Shown here one piece after another: positions 18,520 through 23,362 of a stretch of DNA of 23,362 nt (its first letter is position 1; every line of letters begins with the position of its first letter). Below the pieces are notes generated by a model that was not told where the DNA came from, did no database searches, and saw only the letters and a program-made list of their open reading frames with translations. The translations under genes were made by a program, and so were the position numbers. This DNA is from Candidatus Uhrbacteria bacterium. GTDB lineage: Bacteria; Patescibacteria; ABY1; SG8-24; GWF2-40-263. The DNA lies in contig JACQSK010000006.1 of assembly GCA_016205975.1 (NCBI GenBank), forward strand, positions 1 to 23,362, given 5' to 3'.

Positions 18520-21007
18520 ATTCTGTGACTTCTTCTGTTGTCTCTTCTTCTGCTGCGGCTTCTTCCTCTACGACCTCGCCTTCGTCAACCTCTGTCGCGC
18601 CTTCCTGTCCGCCCTGGATCGGCTCGGGTAAGATCGTGGTTATTTCTCCAGCGCGCATGCGCAAAAGACGATCACGGGCGACCTCGTTGTCAGGATTGTT
18701 TTCGACCACGCGTTCGATAAGCTCGATCGCCTCTTCCTGCCGGTCGGAAATCTCGTACATGGAGGCGAGATACCACTGGGCGTTAGAGTAGTCCGGGCTC
18801 AGATCAAGAATCCGCTCCAGCTCCTGGGTGGCTGTATCGTACTGCTGCAGACGGATGAGAAGCTGCGAGAGCTGGAAGGCTAGGCCGACGTCGGCCAGGT
18901 TGTTGTTGCGCAGCGCGATCAATCGAGCCGTGGCCTGATCCATCTTCCCTTGGCGCTCATAGACGGCCGCCAGGTAGTAATGCGCAGGCAGGTAGTCGTT
19001 CTTGAGCTCCACGGCTTTCAGGAATGTCTGTTCGGCTGTGGCGAGCAATGACACCTCCTGCTCGGCCGCGCGCGTAGCGGTTTCCTCATCGTCAGACGTC
19101 TTCAGGGCACGGGCGCGCTCTGCCACCGTGACGTACACGCGGCCAAGGTTGGTATAGTGAACTGGGTTGATAGGCTCAAGTTGAATCGTATTGGCAAACA
19201 TCGTTGCGGCCAGGTCTTCTGCGCCCTGGGCGAAGCTCATCACGTCGCGATACACGCTCCCGCGCAAAAGCCAGTTGGAAACATAGTTGGGTTCGATCTC
19301 GGTCGCGCGCACGGCCGCCGTGATCGCTTGAGTCACGATCGCGGCGATTTCCTGCGTCTGTTCGCCCGTGAGCTCTGTCACGCCGGCTTCGGCAATCTTC
19401 TCGCGCGCCTGTACGAGGTAGGCCGAGCTCAAATTGCGCTGGTACACGTCACTCAAACCGTTGAACCGGACGGCGCGGTTCAGCTCTGCGATCACTTCTT
19501 CGATCGTGCCTCCTTCTGAGCGGTCAATGGTCACCGCCTTGGCAAAGGCCACCTCCGCGGCATAACGGGACCCGGTCACAAACAAGGACGCCACGACCCC
19601 AACGGCCACCACCACAAAGGCAAACGAGGTCGCTAGTCCAAGCCGCGGGGACTGTGCGAAGTCGCTGCTCCATCCTTTCAGCATGACCTGCGAGGCCAAG
19701 AGGCCGGTGAATCCCCATAGGAGGAACGAGAGCGTGAGGTTGGAGGAATACAGCAGGTGTTGCAAGAACAGAATCGCCCAACCGATGAACATAACGTACG
19801 TCATTTTCCATTCTTCGTGGTCGCGCTCAAGGATCAGGCGGCTCAGCGCCTTTGCGGCGACCCACACCATGAGCACAAGCCACAACAGGCTTCCCAGGAT
19901 TCCCGTGGTAGCAATCGTGGTAATGAGCTGGCTCTTGGCGCGATCAAACTTCACAGACCAGAACTGAGAGGCGTTCACGGTTACGGGCTTATAGGCCAAG
20001 AAGTCATAGAGATACGTCCCAGGACCGGATCCAAACAACAGGTTGGTTGTATCCACGCCCAAGGTCGTCGTGGCTACGCTCCAGCTTGAGCTATAGCTCG
20101 GAGAGACCACGACGGGAATATTCAAGCGCACTGGACTTGGCAGGAAAAAAAGAAGCACGCTCACAAACAGAACGACGAGCGGGATCGCGAACCGGCGCGG
20201 GTTGGGGAACTCCTGCGACTGGACGAACACGAACACTCCCAAAAGCAGGACGCCGACGATGTTCAGAAGCCAGAACAGGTTAAAGTCGATCGCGCTCAAG
20301 GTGAACAGGTTTACCACGGTGACAAAAACGATCAAGACGCGCAGAACCGTTCCCTTCCCTCCCAGTGGGATCACGCGGTCACGGCCCTCATGAGAGACCA
20401 GCCACAAGGCAAGCCCGACAAACATGACCAGGCTCATGAAGGACACAAACCCGTTGAGCGTCCCGATCGTGTTGAACCCTGTGGACTGAGCAAAGGCAAA
20501 CGGAAGGTGAAAGAGGTCTAGCACTCCCAACAAGGTTATGAGTCCTGCAAGGGAGGCCGAAACGAGCAACGAGAACAGGATGTTGCGTTGCATGAGCGTC
20601 GCGCCGGCGCCGTTCATGAGCATATAGAAAAGCGCGACGAACATGGCTGAGGAAAGAAAGCTTGTGTACTCCTGCGTGGCTTGTCCCACCCATGTCTGGT
20701 AGCCGGACAAGGACAACACAGAGGAAACCAGAAGAACAAGCAGGAGCGCCGCGGGGACAACGTTCAACCAGCCCGCCTTGAAGGTTAGGCGCTTTTCAAG
20801 AACCATTTGTCCCAGCCACGCGACGAGACCCAAGACGGTGAGGATCACCAGTAGCATCTGCTTGTTCACCTCCAGGATGCTGGATGTCCAGGGAAGAAAA
20901 AAGATGGGCACGAGAAAGAATAAGAGATAGGTTGCCCAGGAGGTGACCTGCGCGAATAGGCTTTGCATCGCACGCGCACGACCGCCCGTTGAAAAAACCG
21001 TTGGCAT
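18518..21007 (-). CDS. O-antigen ligase-like protein with C-terminal TPR repeats
   Basis: This 829-residue protein has a membrane part of about twelve helices (about 18-500). Its Wzy_C-type loop contains 'NLLFGSGPGTYLYDFLAYKP', and helices follow it. A soluble C-terminal half (about 510-780) has helical TPR-like repeats such as 'PVHYTNLGRVYVTVAERARAL', 'YLPAHYYLAAVYERQGKMDQA' and 'YSNAQWYLASMYEISDRQEEA'. The last 45 residues are very acidic (EEEAAAEEETTEEVTE). Such fusions probably ligate or polymerise glycans at the membrane, with the TPRs recruiting partners. The substrate is unknown. It follows the small anchored protein by 16 bases. ATG at codon 14 is an alternative start; no clear ribosome site is seen for either. 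Confidence 0.85.
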   Translation of the reverse strand: MPTVFSTGGRARAMQSLFAQVTSWATYLLFFLVPIFFLPWTSSILEVNKQMLLVILTVLGLVAWLGQMVLEKRLTFKAGWLNVVPAALLLVLLVSSVLSLSGYQTWVGQATQEYTSFLSSAMFVALFYMLMNGAGATLMQRNILFSLLVSASLAGLITLLGVLDLFHLPFAFAQSTGFNTIGTLNGFVSFMSLVMFVGLALWLVSHEGRDRVIPLGGKGTVLRVLIVFVTVVNLFTLSAIDFNLFWLLNIVGVLLLGVFVFVQSQEFPNPRRFAIPLVVLFVSVLLFFLPSPVRLNIPVVVSPSYSSSWSVATTTLGVDTTNLLFGSGPGTYLYDFLAYKPVTVNASQFWSVKFDRAKSQLITTIATTGILGSLLWLVLMVWVAAKALSRLILERDHEEWKMTYVMFIGWAILFLQHLLYSSNLTLSFLLWGFTGLLASQVMLKGWSSDFAQSPRLGLATSFAFVVVAVGVVASLFVTGSRYAAEVAFAKAVTIDRSEGGTIEEVIAELNRAVRFNGLSDVYQRNLSSAYLVQAREKIAEAGVTELTGEQTQEIAAIVTQAITAAVRATEIEPNYVSNWLLRGSVYRDVMSFAQGAEDLAATMFANTIQLEPINPVHYTNLGRVYVTVAERARALKTSDDEETATRAAEQEVSLLATAEQTFLKAVELKNDYLPAHYYLAAVYERQGKMDQATARLIALRNNNLADVGLAFQLSQLLIRLQQYDTATQELERILDLSPDYSNAQWYLASMYEISDRQEEAIELIERVVENNPDNEVARDRLLRMRAGEITTILPEPIQGGQEGATEVDEGEVVEEEAAAEEETTEEVTE

Positions 21008-21023
21008 AAGAATCTGTCAGGAG

Positions 21024-21476
21024 TTATTTAGATTTATACGATTGAATCGCTTGGACGACTTTTGAATCGTTTTTCATATCCTCAATAAAGAGGATGTGCT
21101 CAACGTTGATCTTCATGGAGTCTTCAGGCCCGTGTGCCTCTGCGCCAAGTTTGGTGAGAGAGAGCGCCGCGGTTTCCGTAACGGCCACACTGGATTGCAG
21201 GTAAAAAACGTCTGTCAGCAAATAGAACTCATCGTCTGATTGATCCAGCTTCCCAAAATACACTTGTCCGTTATCGACGAAGACGGCTTGGTAATCGCCC
21301 GAGGCGATAGGGCCTACTGAGTCTTCAGACCCGCGCAGGAAGAAGTACCAAACGCCTAAGAGCACAAGGATGACAAAGAGGGCTACCATCCACGTCCCCG
21401 TCTTTCCCTTTTTCTCTCCTCCCATCTGAGGCCGAGCGCCGATGGGACCGCGCGCCATTTTTGATTCGATCGCCAT
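21024..21476 (-). CDS. Single-pass membrane protein of unknown function
   Basis: The 150-residue protein begins MAIESKMARGPIGARPQMGG. It has a basic stretch, one helix (28-47, 'GTWMVALFVILVLLGVWYFF') and an outside domain. That domain contains 'GDYQAVFVDNGQVYFGKLDQ' and 'EFYLLTDVFYLQSS', then a helical end 'VEHILFIEDMKNDSKVVQAI'. I do not know a function for it. The frame is open for another 85 codons upstream, but that part reads through the neighbour's terminator and proline-repeat DNA in another phase, so ATG 21474-21476 is chosen. A second ATG is 6 codons later. It is likely co-transcribed with the ligase-TPR gene. Confidence 0.8.
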   Translation of the reverse strand: MAIESKMARGPIGARPQMGGEKKGKTGTWMVALFVILVLLGVWYFFLRGSEDSVGPIASGDYQAVFVDNGQVYFGKLDQSDDEFYLLTDVFYLQSSVAVTETAALSLTKLGAEAHGPEDSMKINVEHILFIEDMKNDSKVVQAIQSYKSK

Positions 21477-21502
21477 AGAAAAAATAGCTAAATACGTCCG
21501 TA

Positions 21503-21531
21503 ATCTTACCGGAGAGCGCAACCAGGGACAA
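21503..21531 (-). promoter_or_regulatory. Promoter of the anchored protein/ligase-TPR pair
   Basis: TTGTCC (21526-21531), 17 bases, TAAGAT (21503-21508) on the minus strand, placed after the upstream gene's terminator. The leader is about 20 bases. Confidence 0.55.
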
Positions 21532-21545
21532 GGGCGTCTGTGGGT

Positions 21546-21584
21546 AAAACGAAAGACGGGAGCCTGTGAGGTCTTCCCGTCTTT
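21546..21584 (-). terminator. Rho-independent terminator of the surface-protein gene
   Basis: On the minus strand AAAGACGGGA (21584-21575), a 13-base loop, then TCCCGTCTTT (21561-21552) and CGTTTT. The 10-bp stem lies 13 bases after the stop. Confidence 0.82.
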
Positions 21585-21597
21585 TTCTGTCTTTCTG

Positions 21598-23362
21598 TTA
21601 GAGCACTGGTTCCTCGGCTGGAGCTGGGGCCGGTTCCTCAGCCGGGGCTGGGGCTGATTCCTCAGCCGGGGCTGGGGCCGGTTCCTCTTCGACCACAACC
21701 GGTGCAGGAGCCGATGGGCCGTTCTCGTCATTCACGGAGATTTGGACAAATCCACCATTGAGATCAGAGACGGTCACCTGTGCGTCCTCCACGCCCACCG
21801 AGATCCAGTTGAACTCGACTTGAGAGTCGGAAGTTGATTCTGGACGGTTGAGCGTGAAGCCCGTGACGTCTTCGTTGCTCACCCAGGCTTCGCGGGCATC
21901 GAGCGAATTCGAGCGTGAGCTAAAGGTGACGATTGGCTGGAAGCCGTACGGGGTCTCGAAGGTTACGCGCACGCTGGTCTCCTGAGAGGCCATGCGGATG
22001 CGGCCTGCCATATCGCGTGAGCCATAGAGGTGCTCAGCGATGGTGACTGATCCTTCAAAGGAAGCATCAGAGGCAGACACAGAATCCGCGACCACGACCG
22101 CGTTGCTTGATCCGCCTTGTAGGCTGCTGGATTCAGAGACTGGCGGCTGGTACCAGGTGTTCACTACCTGGACCATGACCGTGGATGAGGCGCCGTCCCA
22201 GTTGGCAAGGGCCATGCCGATCACACGACCTGCCTGTGTGGCTTTCATGGCCGCGCCTGGGGTTGAGGATGTGGTCAAGAAGTCGCCGATTGCGATGGCT
22301 CCGCCTTCTGCCACTACCTTGACCGGCACACGTCCGACGAGGGCGACCGGCATTGGGCGATCAGCGTCAGCAATGTTGTTACCAGCGGATGTGAAGTCTC
22401 CGTAGTTATTCGAGACGATACCGTAGACTGGACCTTGGTACGGAGTGGTCGAACGAACCGCTTGCACGATCTGTTGGACTCCGTGTGCTCCTTTACCATT
22501 GGTTGTAATCATGGTCGACCCGGGAACTACGATATCACCATACGTTACATCAGCGGCTGTTGGATAACGCTCAGCGTAGTCGTCCGTCGGGGCCGCGTTA
22601 CAGTCTGCGAGAACTTTGTTCAGTGTTCCATCCTCAGTATCAGGAGTGGCACAGACGGCTTCATCTGATGCATCTCCACTTAGATTAAGCTCGATCTGAC
22701 CATCAAAGTCCGCAACCGTAGCGTCTGCAGCCACGTCTCTAAACGTGACCAGTGTCGAGAAACCGTTTCCAATGATGCCAACCGTGTCTGCAACGGTCAT
22801 TTCAATCTTACCGCTTGCTCCAACAGCATTAAAGATAATATCATCGCTTGCCTGGAACAGCAGGTCATCTTCAGCCAAAATTTCGACATCGTTCCCATCG
22901 CCTATGGCCGTGGGCTCGTTATCGCCAGCGATAATCCGAATGCCAGAGTTATTAGTCGAAGAGTCAATTAGGATCGCCGTAGTCATGGACTTAGTGGAAG
23001 TGAACGTCAGACCTTGGTCAGAAAGAACGTCAAGATTTTCACCAGCTCCACCACCGGCCACCGTAATATCCATTCCTCCGGCAGAGGTCGAGATTTGTAA
23101 CGCGTCAGCGGCGGTACCTGCAGAGGAAAGGATGAGGGAGGAGTTGAAGGCACCTGCAAGGGAGACGGTGAAATCTTGGGCGGCTCCATCTGAAGTAAGA
23201 GTGACGTTGGAAGAGACACCTGCGCCATCAATGGAGAAAGCATCTCCGGCATCAATGGTGATGTCGTCGTTGGCGTCCATGTCGATGTCTCCACCTGTGC
23301 CTGTGGCATCAATGTCCACGGCGGCTGTGCCAGTGCCGTTGGAGGTCAAGTGAGCTGTGGCG
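21598..23362 (-). CDS. Secreted beta-strand-repeat/fibre-like surface protein, 5' end outside window
   Basis: The frame is open to the right edge, so the start is not here; the TTG at 23347-23349 is only an in-frame codon. Residues below are counted from that TTG. About 1-190 is a Ser/Thr/Asp/Gly-rich repeat region (DIDMDANDDITIDAGDAFSI), as in beta-solenoid adhesins. Next comes a tail-fibre-like module: 'DDYAERYPTAADVTYGDIVV', 'GRVPVKVVAEGGAIAIGDFL', 'PGAAMKATQAGRVIGMAL'. A domain with 'RVTFETPYGFQPIVTFSSRS' and 'FNWISVGVEDAQVTVS' follows. The end is a flexible (EEPAPAPA)n tail with no sortase or membrane signal. It is probably exposed on the cell surface; the binding target is unknown. Confidence 0.82.
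   Translation of the reverse strand, partial: ATAHLTSNGTGTAAVDIDATGTGGDIDMDANDDITIDAGDAFSIDGAGVSSNVTLTSDGAAQDFTVSLAGAFNSSLILSSAGTAADALQISTSAGGMDITVAGGGAGENLDVLSDQGLTFTSTKSMTTAILIDSSTNNSGIRIIAGDNEPTAIGDGNDVEILAEDDLLFQASDDIIFNAVGASGKIEMTVADTVGIIGNGFSTLVTFRDVAADATVADFDGQIELNLSGDASDEAVCATPDTEDGTLNKVLADCNAAPTDDYAERYPTAADVTYGDIVVPGSTMITTNGKGAHGVQQIVQAVRSTTPYQGPVYGIVSNNYGDFTSAGNNIADADRPMPVALVGRVPVKVVAEGGAIAIGDFLTTSSTPGAAMKATQAGRVIGMALANWDGASSTVMVQVVNTWYQPPVSESSSLQGGSSNAVVVADSVSASDASFEGSVTIAEHLYGSRDMAGRIRMASQETSVRVTFETPYGFQPIVTFSSRSNSLDAREAWVSNEDVTGFTLNRPESTSDSQVEFNWISVGVEDAQVTVSDLNGGFVQISVNDENGPSAPAPVVVEEEPAPAPAEESAPAPAEEPAPAPAEEPVL
21608..21687. repeat. 24-bp tandem repeat encoding the EEPAPAPA tail
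   Basis: Three full 24-bp units (21608-21631, 21632-21655, 21656-21679) and part of a fourth. They encode (EE(P/S)APAPA) units at the C-terminus of the surface protein. Units differ by one to three bases. Such repeats can change copy number by slippage. Confidence 0.85.

Noticed and set aside
21477..21731. 85-residue N-terminal extension of the anchored membrane protein
   Set aside because: It would translate the upstream gene's terminator and proline-repeat DNA in another phase (RPQPRLRN-type residues). A promoter at 21503-21531 and the MAIESK start fit better.

Overview
The window looks like a chromosomal piece of a Candidate Phyla Radiation (Patescibacteria) bacterium, possibly of the Uhrbacteria/Magasanikbacteria kind. 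This placement is inference. It rests on the mix of genes: short conserved membrane proteins of unknown role, a YidC without a large periplasmic domain, a NusA with a charged N-terminal insertion, two O-antigen-ligase-like proteins (one with a TPR tail), a bactofilin, a degenerate DHH protein and a long beta-strand-repeat surface protein. The DNA is GC-rich, TGA is used as a stop (standard code), Shine-Dalgarno signals are weak, and both tRNA genes encode their CCA end. Nearly all genes are on the minus strand. The exceptions are a lipoprotein gene, a DHH gene, tRNA-Val and one possible small ORF.

Layout. 1-620 (minus): the 5' part of an unrecognised gene that runs off the left edge, and a DUF4870-like membrane protein. 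811-5061 (minus): nucleotidyltransferase, O-antigen ligase-like protein, groES and groEL. The groESL part has its own promoter and an HrcA/CIRCE operator, and ends at a strong terminator. 5103-8272 (minus): a housekeeping cluster of two small membrane proteins, yraN, nusA and yidC, with a terminator-like hairpin just before nusA. 8299-9103: tRNA-Val(UAC) on plus, a VOC-family protein on minus and tRNA-Leu(GAG) on minus, each with promoter-like and terminator-like signals. 9106-14669 (minus): valS, argS, bactofilin and a lipid-kinase-like protein as one tight cluster. 14771-18500 (plus): a leader with paired palindromic repeats, a cysteine-rich MopE-like/FG-GAP lipoprotein and a DHH-family protein with altered catalytic motifs. 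18474-23362 (minus): O-antigen-ligase/TPR protein, a small anchored membrane protein, and a secreted beta-repeat protein running off the right edge.

Much of the window serves translation and protein quality control (valS, argS, two tRNAs, nusA, groESL, yidC). The rest points to the envelope and cell surface: two Wzy_C-type proteins, bactofilin, lipoprotein and surface fibre-like protein. The most notable non-gene signal is a family of REP-like palindromes with a GTAG edge. Two copies lie in frame inside the 3' end of nusA, and an inverted pair forms the leader of the lipoprotein gene. Other points of interest are loss of canonical residues in the DHH and lipid-kinase proteins, near-identical FG-GAP repeats at DNA level, and several promoters whose -10 box lies 8-10 nt from the start codon, suggesting leaderless transcripts.
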